A stretch of 22,352 nucleotides of DNA from positions 1 to 22,352 of the forward strand of contig CAZWFW010000013.1 of assembly GCA_964633445.1 (NCBI GenBank). Direction: 5' to 3'. Of this stretch, positions 8,063 to 15,571 are shown one piece after another. The notes beneath the pieces were generated by a model. That model had not been told where the DNA came from. It worked only from the letters and a program-made list of their open reading frames with translations, and did not search any database. Position 1 is the first letter of the stretch. Every line of letters begins with the position of its first letter. Origin of the DNA: CAZWFW01 sp964633445. GTDB taxonomy: Archaea > Undinarchaeota > CAZWFW01. The translations under genes were made by a program, and so were the position numbers.

Positions 8063-9474
8063 GGCTGACTTATGAAAAGAATTTTCCTGGAATAATTTAC
8101 TATTTAGGCGCAATTTTACAGATATTCGGTGTGGTGGTGCTGTTTCCTATTATGGCTTCATATTATTATAACGAAGGATTGGAGATAGCATTTCTAACAC
8201 CATCCGTTGTTTCTCTTTCTTTAGGCGCTCTCTTGCAAAAACTTGGAAAAAATAATGAAATCGGGTATCCAGAAGCTATGGTGCTAGGTTTTCTTACATT
8301 AAGTGTAGCCTCTCTTATAGCCTCACTACCATACTTGATTTCTGGCATGTTTTCCTGCGATTTAAATGGCTTTATAAACTCCTACTTTGAGGCAGCGTCT
8401 GGTTTGACAACTACAGGACTTTCAGCAATTTCCGATGTTGATGCATTGCCAAGAAGTATTTTGCTTTGGAGAAGCTTAACCCAATGGATTGGGGGCTTGG
8501 GTATAGTAATGTTGTTCTTAGCGATTTTAGGAGTTCCTGGAATCTCTGCAAGCTATCTATATAAAGGAGAAGCAAAAAGTGAAAGATTGGAGCCGAGCAT
8601 AATACATACTGCTAGGAAGCTTGCAAAAATTTATATTTTAATAACTATCCTCTGTACATGCTGCTATATAATTGCCGATGTACCGCCGTTCATAGCATTG
8701 GTCCATGCTCTTTCTACAGTATCAACGGGGGGTTTCTCAAGCGCATCTTCAAGTTTTACTAACTTTCCTTTATTTGCGAAAATATTTGCAATGTTGTTTA
8801 TGATATGCGGAGCTACAAGTTTCACTATCCATCACAAGATAATTAAAGGAAATTTTAGGGGTGCAATTCAAAGTGTTGAGCTAAGAGTTATGCTTTTCAT
8901 GTTACTTCTAGCAACGTTTTTGCTCTATCCCTTCACAAAATCAATAGGAGATGCTGCTTTTCAAGCAACCTCTGCGCTAACAACTACTGGGTTTTTCACT
9001 ATAAATATTAAACATACTCACCCCTTACCTAAGCTTCTACTTCTTTTTTTCATGATAGTAGGCGGTTGTTCACTTTCGACAGCAGGTGGTTTAAAAATTG
9101 TGAGGTTTATATCTCTAGTTAAGGGAGGAATATGGTTTTTGAGAAAGAGCATGTTACCGAGGAGTGCGATCATTCCCATCAAGATCTCGAAAAAAGTTTT
9201 GGGAGAAAGCGAAATGATAATGATAATGTGCTACTTCTTTATTTACATTGCAATGCTAACATTAGGGGCCTTAACATTAACATTCTACGGATACGAACCA
9301 TTTGAAGCCATTTTTGAGTCAGCTTCGGCTATAGGTACGGTTGGTCTGTCAATGGGGATCGCAACTCAAAGTTTGCCGATCATCCCTAAAGTCGTCCTTA
9401 TTGCTGAGATGTTTGTAGGTAGGCTCGAAATTATACCGCTTTTCATTACAGTCGCATACTTCGTTAAGAAGTAG
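8059..9474 (+). CDS. trkH: TrkH-family potassium transporter membrane subunit
   Basis: 471 residues with many hydrophobic helices. Four pore-loop repeats are visible, each carrying the filter glycine: SGLTTTGLS (about 115-122), TVSTGGFSS (about 220-228), SALTTTGFF (about 304-311) and AIGTVGLSM (about 423-431). This is the SKT-superfamily architecture of Trk/Ktr potassium uptake channels. The partner TrkA is encoded immediately upstream with a 4-base overlap, giving a complete TrkAH system. The C-terminus overlaps the 3' end of the convergent MscS-family gene by 11 bases. Full length and apparently intact. Confidence 0.95.
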   Translation: MRLTYEKNFPGIIYYLGAILQIFGVVVLFPIMASYYYNEGLEIAFLTPSVVSLSLGALLQKLGKNNEIGYPEAMVLGFLTLSVASLIASLPYLISGMFSCDLNGFINSYFEAASGLTTTGLSAISDVDALPRSILLWRSLTQWIGGLGIVMLFLAILGVPGISASYLYKGEAKSERLEPSIIHTARKLAKIYILITILCTCCYIIADVPPFIALVHALSTVSTGGFSSASSSFTNFPLFAKIFAMLFMICGATSFTIHHKIIKGNFRGAIQSVELRVMLFMLLLATFLLYPFTKSIGDAAFQATSALTTTGFFTINIKHTHPLPKLLLLFFMIVGGCSLSTAGGLKIVRFISLVKGGIWFLRKSMLPRSAIIPIKISKKVLGESEMIMIMCYFFIYIAMLTLGALTLTFYGYEPFEAIFESASAIGTVGLSMGIATQSLPIIPKVVLIAEMFVGRLEIIPLFITVAYFVKK

Positions 9475-10513
9475 ATTTCTTAAGATAAACTGTTCTTATC
9501 GGGAACGGTATTTCGATACCCTCCTTTTCAAAAACATCTTTTATCCTCATATTAATATCGTCCAGCGCTTTCTTCTTTAACCTGTATTCTTTAATCCAAA
9601 CCTTAAGCTCTAAATGTAATGCAAAATCGCCAAATTGAACGAAATAGACAACGGGTTTAGAGTCTTTAACAACATAAGGACATTGCTTTGCAATATCCAT
9701 TAAAAGCTTCTTAACCTTTCTAATATCCGTGCCATAAGCTACTGCTACAGGTATTGTTAGCTTTATTCTTGGATCTGGTTCAGTCAAATTAACTATTTTG
9801 CTTGTAGCAAGTTTAGAATTTGGAACGATTATGTAGTGATGGTTTAAAATATCATAAAGCTTTGTGCTCCTAACACCCACATCAACAACATCGCAAACCT
9901 CTCCACTCTCAAGCATGATTCTATCTCCAACTCTAAAAGGCATATCTGTTACGATTTGCATGCCTGCATAGAAATTGGAAAGAGTCTCTTGAGCAGCTAA
10001 TGCTATCGCTATACCAGCAATACCCAAACCAGCTGCTGCACTTTTCACTTCGCCTTCAAATCCTAAGACGTGGAGCATCATTATAAAGATGCCAATCGCA
10101 ATAAAAAGCTTACCAACTTTACCAAGAGTCTTTATTAATGTCTCCCCAGCTTTTGTTTTTTTTGCAACACTTCTTCCGTATTCAGCAATTGCTAAGCTAA
10201 AAACTTCGTATACTATATACCCACCAAGAACTGTCCAGCACATTTTTATTATAATTTTGATAACAGAAAGAACAGCTTCTGGTAAACTTAAAAGATGAAT
10301 TGATGCATACAATGCCGCTAAAAGTAAAAATAGGTAAAGCGGGAAACCCAACACCGAAAGAATTATGTCATCTAGCTTCGTTTTTGTTTTTTTAGCAAAA
10401 GGCTCTACGTATTTCCTTACAATGTTTTTAATAACTTTGCCTAATAACAGAAAAACTGCAAAAATTGCTGCTATTTCCCCAAGTACTATAAGATCCTGCA
10501 ATGTAAGCATCAT
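9464..10513 (-). CDS. mscS: MscS-family small-conductance mechanosensitive channel
   Basis: 349 residues. Five hydrophobic helices are predicted at about 8-28, 53-75, 84-108, 133-152 and 157-180. The last matches the pore-lining TM3 with its Ala/Gly packing (AAAGLGIAGIAIALAAQ). It runs into the conserved beta domain (DMPFRVGDRI, then YIIVPNSKL) and an alpha-beta C-terminal domain. Such channels open on membrane tension to release solutes after hypo-osmotic shock. Two extra N-terminal helices compared with the three-helix E. coli MscS are common in archaeal members. The start could be either of two adjacent ATGs (10513 or 10510). Its position opposite trkAH places osmotic release next to potassium uptake. 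Confidence 0.93.
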   Translation of the reverse strand: MMLTLQDLIVLGEIAAIFAVFLLLGKVIKNIVRKYVEPFAKKTKTKLDDIILSVLGFPLYLFLLLAALYASIHLLSLPEAVLSVIKIIIKMCWTVLGGYIVYEVFSLAIAEYGRSVAKKTKAGETLIKTLGKVGKLFIAIGIFIMMLHVLGFEGEVKSAAAGLGIAGIAIALAAQETLSNFYAGMQIVTDMPFRVGDRIMLESGEVCDVVDVGVRSTKLYDILNHHYIIVPNSKLATSKIVNLTEPDPRIKLTIPVAVAYGTDIRKVKKLLMDIAKQCPYVVKDSKPVVYFVQFGDFALHLELKVWIKEYRLKKKALDDINMRIKDVFEKEGIEIPFPIRTVYLKKSTS

Positions 10514-10540
10514 TATTCTATTATTAAAATAGAAAATAAT

Positions 10541-10550
10541 GTTTTTAAAT
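10541..10550. promoter_or_regulatory. Shared TATA-like element for mscS and tRNA-Ala
   Basis: GTTTTTAAAT is a TATA-like box in both orientations. Its centre is about 27 bases from the tRNA-Ala first base (10572) on the plus strand and about 32 bases from the mscS ATG (10513) on the minus strand. Both distances fit archaeal initiation roughly 25 bases downstream, so one AT box may serve both genes. Confidence 0.45.
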
Positions 10551-10571
10551 GTGATGACTAATATTTTATAA

Positions 10572-10644
<73 letters not shown>

Positions 10645-10717
10645 TCCCTTAATTACTACTTCTTTAGGAAATATCAAAAGCAAATAATAAAAAGTAATAT
10701 TGATTCTAAAAAATTAT

Positions 10718-10723
10718 GGAGGT
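10718..10723 (+). promoter_or_regulatory. Shine-Dalgarno of the 82-residue membrane protein
   Basis: GGAGGT lies 7 bases before the ATG at 10731, a good archaeal ribosome binding site that supports this start and the reality of the small gene. Confidence 0.75.
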
Positions 10724-10730
10724 TTAGAAG

Positions 10731-10979
10731 ATGAAGGAGGAGGAACAACTGGGGATATCTCTCTTTGAAAAGATCGCTCTTGCAGTGATTGTTGCAATAG
10801 CTATTCCAATAGTGTTTATCTTCTTCGTTCAGGTAGCCATAAAGTTCCCTGCTGAGGTTAGCCAGCAAATCTTCCAAAGCATTCTTCAAGGATCCGCATT
10901 GATAGTATTTCTCATCAACACAATAATACTTTATAGGATTTACAGAGTACTACTAGTATACACATTTAAAAAGAAGTAG
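10731..10979 (+). CDS. Small two-helix membrane protein, unknown function
   Basis: 82 residues. A short charged N-terminus (MKEEEQLG) precedes two hydrophobic segments, about residues 14-37 and 49-68, and a basic C-terminus (YTFKKK), suggesting a helical hairpin in the membrane with both ends in the cytoplasm. The strong Shine-Dalgarno and the clean stop followed by a T-rich tract support a real gene. It lies 86 bases after tRNA-Ala in the same direction and is convergent with the radical SAM gene. No family was recognised. Confidence 0.7.
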   Translation: MKEEEQLGISLFEKIALAVIVAIAIPIVFIFFVQVAIKFPAEVSQQIFQSILQGSALIVFLINTIILYRIYRVLLVYTFKKK

Positions 10980-10999
10980 CAAAAGGAAATAGCTACCCA

Positions 11000-11018
11000 A
11001 CCTTATTTTTATTTTTTG
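11000..11018 (+). terminator. T-rich terminator after the small membrane protein
   Basis: CCTTATTTTTATTTTTTGA follows the stop of the 82-residue gene, an archaeal-type oligo-T terminator on the plus strand that runs into the 3' end of the convergent radical SAM gene. Confidence 0.4.
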
Positions 11019-11860
11019 AGAAGATGCTGTCCATCGCATAATGCTGTGTTTAGGTTTAACCCTTCTCTGCAACACGCAAAAGTTAAGTTGTACTTCTTTG
11101 CTAAATTTGCTATACTCCCTAAAATCTTAATTCTGTAGGATTTGGGTAAGTAGTAGTAACCCTCCATCCTCTCTATATAAAATTTGCTCATACTTTTAGC
11201 TAATTCTGGAAAATTCTTAGAGATATTTTTTAAAATTTTTGCGTTCACTTTAAGAGTCGATGAAACTATATGCTTAGCTCCAGCATCTGCAACTGCTTTA
11301 ATCAACTTTTCAATCTCACCGATGTTATCATTTAGCTTAGGAATAATGGGGTCTATCCTTACAATTACAGATATCTCATTGCTGGAAAGTGTTTCTATTG
11401 CTTCTATTCTCTTAGACGGTGCTGGGGCGCATGGTTCTATTTTTCTTGACAATTCTTCATCAAGAGTAGTTATTGTTAAACTAACTACGCAATTGGTATT
11501 TTTTAGAACATCTACATCCCTTTCTACCAAATTGGATTTTGTAGCTACCAGAACCTTTGCTTTTTCGTTATTCAAAATTTTGATGGTATGTCGAGTTAGC
11601 TTCAATCTTTTCTCTAGGGGTTGATACGGATCCGAGGAATTTGCTATAGAAATTGGTAATGATTTATCAATTTTTTTGATTTCCCTCTGCAATCTCAACA
11701 AAAAGTTTTCTTTTGGTCTGGGATTGTCAAAATTCCTTATGTAACTTCTTGCATAGCAATACACGCATGCATGCCCGCAACCAACGTAAGGGCTAAGCGA
11801 ATACTTTGGTTTGCATGTACAAAGCTTACTTTTCCACGGATCAAACGGTGTTATTAACAT
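11009..11860 (-). CDS. Radical SAM protein, SplB-like (COG1533 type)
   Basis: 283 residues. The radical SAM cluster motif C28-x3-C32-x2-C35 lies in SPYVGCGHACVYCYAR, the form typical of spore-photoproduct-lyase-like proteins of archaea and bacteria. It is followed by KIDKSLPISIANSSDPYQPLE and a partial TIM barrel with VVSLTITT, then VIVRIDPIIP. The family is annotated as DNA repair or photolyase-like by homology, but the substrate of this branch is not established. Two extra cysteines (C14, C16) near the start and a late cysteine pair (ACCREG) could hold additional metal. The ATG at 11860 opens directly into the family N-terminus. It is followed on the same strand by no close gene; its upstream neighbour ends 44 bases away. 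Confidence 0.8.
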   Translation of the reverse strand: MLITPFDPWKSKLCTCKPKYSLSPYVGCGHACVYCYARSYIRNFDNPRPKENFLLRLQREIKKIDKSLPISIANSSDPYQPLEKRLKLTRHTIKILNNEKAKVLVATKSNLVERDVDVLKNTNCVVSLTITTLDEELSRKIEPCAPAPSKRIEAIETLSSNEISVIVRIDPIIPKLNDNIGEIEKLIKAVADAGAKHIVSSTLKVNAKILKNISKNFPELAKSMSKFYIERMEGYYYLPKSYRIKILGSIANLAKKYNLTFACCREGLNLNTALCDGQHLLKK

Positions 11861-11904
11861 TGGTTTTACTTTATTACATTGAAAAGCTGTATTATTGGTA
11901 GTAA

Positions 11905-12666
11905 TTAATCTTCTGCACCTAAAAATCTCATAATGAAATCCTTACCTTTATCAGTAAGTTTATCCTTCTTAATCAAACCTGCTCTCTTAGCATCCTCGTA
12001 GTATTTCTGAATGGGCATAAACTCAAATCTGCGAGTAACTTGAAAATATCCCAATAATCTAAGTAGTTCTAAAATTTTGGTAAAAAACTTTAAAGAACTT
12101 ATTTCTCTATGAAGAACCTCCTTTAAAGTTTCCCTGATTTCTTTCTGATTGTAAAGAAAAGCTATATAAGCTCCAGTATTCAATCTACTTTCTTTTTCTA
12201 TTCTTTTAATGTCCTCCTCTAACGACCTTCTATATTTTTTATTTATGAATTTCGAAACGGCATCTATGTATGCTTTCTCTAGTCTCTTATAAATTTTTTT
12301 AACCCTCTCTTCAATACTCTCATAGTTATATTTGTCCTTGGCGTAACAATAAATGGAGAATTTTATAAGGAAATCCTCAGAGACGTAGACATTGGGTCTT
12401 CTTAGCTTTTCCAAAACTTCCTTAGTAATTTCTCTAATTTTCCTTTCCTCCTCCTTAGTTAAAACAAGCTTCAGCACCTCTTTCCTTTGATATTCAATAT
12501 ACCAATTGAATAACATCATTTCGTCTAATAGCCCTCTTAACTCACGTTTCTTGGAGTATTCACTGAAGTGCTCCAGAGCTGTTCTTAAAAAGCCATCCCC
12601 CTCTCTATTCCTGATCTTTTCCGCAATTTTCAGAAGATCGGCATATAGAGTTACTCTTACTCTCAT
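11905..12666 (-). CDS. Unrecognised helical, highly charged protein, next to elp3
   Basis: 253 residues, rich in Lys, Glu and Arg, without signal or membrane segments. It looks nearly all alpha-helical (for example LTKEEERKIREITKEVLEKL). The C-terminal 50 residues (LLGYFQVTRR, then AGLIKKDKLTDKGKDFI) look like a winged-helix-type ending, where a LTDKGK turn is common. No family was recognised. It starts 30 bases after the elp3 stop on the same strand, so it is probably co-transcribed with elp3, and a link to tRNA or nucleic acid metabolism is a guess from this context only. Confidence 0.75.
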   Translation of the reverse strand: MRVRVTLYADLLKIAEKIRNREGDGFLRTALEHFSEYSKKRELRGLLDEMMLFNWYIEYQRKEVLKLVLTKEEERKIREITKEVLEKLRRPNVYVSEDFLIKFSIYCYAKDKYNYESIEERVKKIYKRLEKAYIDAVSKFINKKYRRSLEEDIKRIEKESRLNTGAYIAFLYNQKEIRETLKEVLHREISSLKFFTKILELLRLLGYFQVTRRFEFMPIQKYYEDAKRAGLIKKDKLTDKGKDFIMRFLGAED

Positions 12667-12695
12667 AGATCTGTCTATTTAAAGGATAAAATACC

Positions 12696-14288
12696 CTACT
12701 CTTCAAAAATTTTTCCCATATATGGCCCAATTCTTCTATAGCCAAGCCTAGCATAATACTCTCTTACCCCTATACCACTTGTTATCAAAATCTTCTTTGC
12801 ATCAAATTCCTCTGTAGCAATTTCTTCAGCTTTTCTAAGTAATGCCCTGCCATAACCCCTATGTTGCCATTCATGCTTCTTAGCACTTTCATGTAGAGCA
12901 ACTGCTGGACCGTAGACTCTTAGCTCCCTTATAAGCATCGTTTTATCATCAACCTCTCTGCGATGCGCATAGCATGATGGTTTTCTTAGCCTTAAAAACC
13001 CTATAAGGATACTATTTTTGATGTCTTCAAAGGAGAGAAATATCTCCAATCCTTCAGATGCCTCATAATCTTCTCTAACTAACTCCACATTTTCGGGATT
13101 TGGCAATATATTTTCCCTAAGGTATCTATGCCCGACCTCTCTACATCTTATGCATTTGCATCTTATTCCAAGCTCCCTAAGCTTCATCTCAACAAGTTGG
13201 TTAAGATTGCTTTTTCTAACTCCAGCGACAATGAGATTTGCAGGTATATCTCGTTGAATCCTCTGCACTCTAACCCATTTTGGCAAAATTTTCTTTACTT
13301 CAACGATTAGCTCAACTGCTTCCTCATCACTTAAAGGCGTAAATTTACCTTCCTTCCAGAGTTCATACAAACCAGAGTGCTCCAAAACCAGCGTTGGGTA
13401 AATTTTAAGCATATCCGGCCTAAAATCTGGATTTTCAAATAATTCTTTAAACATCTCAATATCCTCGTCAAAGCTTGCAAATAATCCAGGCATCATGTGA
13501 TAATTTACCTTTAATCCAGCGTCCTTTAATATTCTTGTAGCTTCAATAGTATCCTTAACGCTATGACCTCTTCTAACAAATTTGAGAATTCTATCGTTAA
13601 GTGTTTGCACACCTAGCTCAACACGTGTAGCGCCATAGCTGAGCATGCGATCTACATGACTCTCTTTGCACCAATCTGGCCTCGTTTCGAATGTTATACC
13701 AACAACTCTTATTTCGCTTTTTTCTGCATATTTTTGAGCCTCTTCAATTGTTAGGCTACTTCTGCCAGTAATAGCGTCTAAGCAACGTTTAACAAACCAT
13801 TCCTGATAACAGAGGCAATTCGCAAGAAATGTACCTCCCATTATTATAAGCTCGACTTTATCAACTACATGCCCAGAATTTCTAAGTTGCTCTAGCCTAT
13901 TTTTAACTTGCAAATAGGGATCATAATTCATTGCCCTGGCTCTTAAAGCCGCTGGTTCTTTGCCTGTATAACTCTTGGGGGCGTCATAATTAGGGCAATA
14001 AATACATTTACCAGGGCAGTAACCACGTGTCATAACCGCAACAACAACAATGCCAGAAATGCTTCTAACGGGCTTCTTTTTTAATATCTGGCTTATTTCT
14101 TGCCTTCTATTCTCAGGAATAGCCTTCAAAATTTCATAATCGCTTAGTATCCTTGCTAGCTTATACTTCTTTGCGATCTTTTTCTTAAATATTTGCAGCT
14201 CTTCTTTATTCCTAATCCTACCCTCAACTAGATATTTAGCTATTTCCTCAATAGCTAACTGCTCTTTTACGATGTTTGCGCTTACCAT
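12696..14288 (-). CDS. elp3: Elp3-type tRNA uridine(34) acetyltransferase/carboxymethyl synthase
   Basis: 530 residues. A radical SAM core carries C91-x3-C95-x2-C98 (YCPGKCIYCP), SYTGKEPAALRAR, the YDPYLQ segment, IIMGGTFLA and VTRGY-type flanking sequence. The C-terminal part is a GNAT-like acetyltransferase with acetyl-CoA motif QHRGYGRALL and EYYARLGYRRIG. Archaeal Elp3 acts alone, making the cm5U34 modification of the tRNA wobble base from acetyl-CoA and SAM. A zinc-like Cys cluster (GIRCKCIRC) lies at about residues 390-400, as usual. The first cysteine spacing is one residue shorter than the CPHGKC form that I recall for the family. The ATG at 14288 is preceded by the inverted-repeat region described separately. 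Probably heads an operon with the unrecognised gene downstream. Confidence 0.95.
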   Translation of the reverse strand: MVSANIVKEQLAIEEIAKYLVEGRIRNKEELQIFKKKIAKKYKLARILSDYEILKAIPENRRQEISQILKKKPVRSISGIVVVAVMTRGYCPGKCIYCPNYDAPKSYTGKEPAALRARAMNYDPYLQVKNRLEQLRNSGHVVDKVELIIMGGTFLANCLCYQEWFVKRCLDAITGRSSLTIEEAQKYAEKSEIRVVGITFETRPDWCKESHVDRMLSYGATRVELGVQTLNDRILKFVRRGHSVKDTIEATRILKDAGLKVNYHMMPGLFASFDEDIEMFKELFENPDFRPDMLKIYPTLVLEHSGLYELWKEGKFTPLSDEEAVELIVEVKKILPKWVRVQRIQRDIPANLIVAGVRKSNLNQLVEMKLRELGIRCKCIRCREVGHRYLRENILPNPENVELVREDYEASEGLEIFLSFEDIKNSILIGFLRLRKPSCYAHRREVDDKTMLIRELRVYGPAVALHESAKKHEWQHRGYGRALLRKAEEIATEEFDAKKILITSGIGVREYYARLGYRRIGPYMGKIFEE

Positions 14289-14315
14289 TTTACTCTTTAT
14301 TTTAACCTTGCCTGA

Positions 14316-14391
14316 AAGGGGATGAGCCTTTGGGTGATGTGTCCCAAAGCTTACATAGGTATTGGTAAGCCCTATGTAAGCTGAACCCCTT
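14316..14391. ncRNA. Putative structured RNA: three-way-junction inverted repeats
   Basis: Three nested perfect stems: AAGGGG 14316-14321 with CCCCTT 14386-14391; CTTTGGG 14328-14334 with CCCAAAG 14343-14349; CTTACATAGG 14350-14359 with CCTATGTAAG 14371-14380. Together they form a three-way junction with joining bases ATGAGC and CTGAA. An alternative stem CTTAC/GTAAG (14350-14354 with 14365-14369) competes with the third. The stems are GC-rich against AT-rich flanks. It lies between the divergent elp3 and pyrI starts, so it may be a leader of elp3 (minus), a leader of pyrI (plus), or an independent small RNA. It matched no family I could recognise. Confidence 0.5.
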
Positions 14392-14481
14392 ATTGCTCAC
14401 AGTTATTATTTTCAATATGGAAAAATAAATAAAATTAAATTGATAAACCAAAATACGTTAAAAATAGAACAAACAGCTCAT

Positions 14482-14952
14482 ATGAACAAAGAGGATCTCG
14501 AATTAAAAATCAGGAAAATTAAGCAGGGTACTGTCATCGATCATATTCCACCTGGGAAGTCACTAAAAGTTTTGAAAATCATCGGTATTTCCGAAAAAAC
14601 ACCTTACATTGTTAGTGTCGGAATGAATGTTCCTAGCAAAAAAATTGGTAAAAAGGATATCGTTAAAGTTGAGAACAAAGAGCTAAGTGAGAAGGAAACA
14701 AATAAGCTTGCATTAATAGCACCCGATGCTACAATAAATATAATTGAAAATTATAAGGTAACAAGAAAGTATAAGGTTAGCTTACCTAGCATTATTGAAG
14801 GCATTATAAAATGTCCAAATCCAAATTGCATAAGTAATCATGAAAGAATTCTTCCCAAATTTATCGTCGAAAGACGAAAACCCCTCAAACTTAGATGCTA
14901 TTATTGTGAGAGGGTAGTTCCTGGGGATAGAATAGATACTTTTGCACTATAA
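14482..14952 (+). CDS. pyrI: Aspartate carbamoyltransferase regulatory chain
   Basis: 156 residues from the ATG at 14482. An in-frame TTG at 14440 would add 14 residues that do not look like the family, and a TATA-like AAATAAATAAAATT at 14421-14434 would place the RNA start after it. The allosteric domain opens KQGTVIDHIPPGKSLKVLKI, as in PyrI. The C-terminal zinc domain has C111 (CPNPNC), C116, C139 and C142 (CYYC), four ligands for the structural zinc that contacts the catalytic chain. PyrI binds nucleotides and regulates PyrB in pyrimidine synthesis. No pyrB lies in the window, so the usual pyrBI pairing is broken or lies elsewhere. It is convergent with the GNAT gene, ending 28 bases from it. 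Confidence 0.93.
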   Translation: MNKEDLELKIRKIKQGTVIDHIPPGKSLKVLKIIGISEKTPYIVSVGMNVPSKKIGKKDIVKVENKELSEKETNKLALIAPDATINIIENYKVTRKYKVSLPSIIEGIIKCPNPNCISNHERILPKFIVERRKPLKLRCYYCERVVPGDRIDTFAL

Positions 14953-14979
14953 GATATCACTAGAGCCTTAAAATCGCAG

Positions 14980-15414
14980 CTATGTTTGCAATAAATTAAC
15001 AATTCTCCTAAGTACACGTAAAGAACATACAGCATTCCTCTTAAACGACCTAATATCCTTAAGCACATAATCGACGCCCGTTGGGATACGCTCGTAATTC
15101 ATAACTTTCTTCCTAAGCTTATGCCAGTGAGCTTGCCCTTTAACTCTAAATTTAAAACCGTATTTAAGAAGAATCACAGCAGCCTCTATGCTTACAACTT
15201 CCTGAGCAATTACCTTCCTAACACCCATAGCTTTCATATGAGTCATTGCCATCTCAGCTAAAAATTTGGAAAGACCCGTTCCCTTATATTCCTCATCAAC
15301 ACCTATTCCCTTAAATATACCTACTTTTTCTTTTAATTTAACTTTATAAAGCACAACACCAGCACATTCTCCACCTTTCAGAACTTCTAAACTGAAGGAA
15401 TCATCGAACCTCAT
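14980..15414 (-). CDS. GNAT-family N-acetyltransferase, 5' end probably shifted
   Basis: 144 residues from the only ATG in frame. GNAT motif A (VDEEYKGTGLSKFL, with G-x-G-x-S in place of the common Q/R-x-x-G-x-G/A) lies at about residues 39-52, and AAVILLKYGFKF is the usual motif-B helix and strand. The same frame is open for 81 bases further upstream and reads convincingly as protein (NFVEIRAKGEGNFKGKFKVG), yet has no start codon. A second frame begins with ATG at 15509 (MVVLKLKEKG) and joins it if one A is added to the A5 run near 15483-15487. The real protein is therefore probably about 175 residues, or the gene has lost its first exon-equivalent by frameshift. Substrate unknown. Confidence 0.75.
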   Translation of the reverse strand: MRFDDSFSLEVLKGGECAGVVLYKVKLKEKVGIFKGIGVDEEYKGTGLSKFLAEMAMTHMKAMGVRKVIAQEVVSIEAAVILLKYGFKFRVKGQAHWHKLRKKVMNYERIPTGVDYVLKDIRSFKRNAVCSLRVLRRIVNLLQT

Positions 15415-15519
15415 TAATCCTACTTTAAACTTACCCTTAAAGTTACCCTCTCCCTTAGCTCTTATTTCTACGAAATTTTCCCTTTTTCCTTCAACTTAAG
15501 TACCACCATTTTGCAAGCA

Positions 15520-15571
15520 AAGTTATATAATCTTTTTTAAGACCTTAGAATAAAATATTGGAGGTGGTCCC
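15520..15571 (+). promoter_or_regulatory. Promoter and ribosome binding site of ileS
   Basis: A TATA-like TTATATAATC at 15523-15532 would start transcription near 15552. GGAGGTGGTC at 15560-15569 is close to the perfect complement of the 16S rRNA 3' end and lies before a TTG start at 15572. The TATA is nearly symmetric and could also work on the minus strand. Confidence 0.65.

Noticed and set aside
14316..14391. Fluoride riboswitch, hammerhead ribozyme or C/D-box RNA
   Set aside because: The GGGGATGAG and CTGAAC strings recall parts of these motifs, but the required hairpin order, the hammerhead core (CUGAUGA and GAAA) and the C/D guide spacing are absent.
14440..14481. TTG start giving a 170-residue PyrI
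   Set aside because: The added residues do not resemble the family, and the TATA-like box lies too close to that TTG for it to be translated normally.
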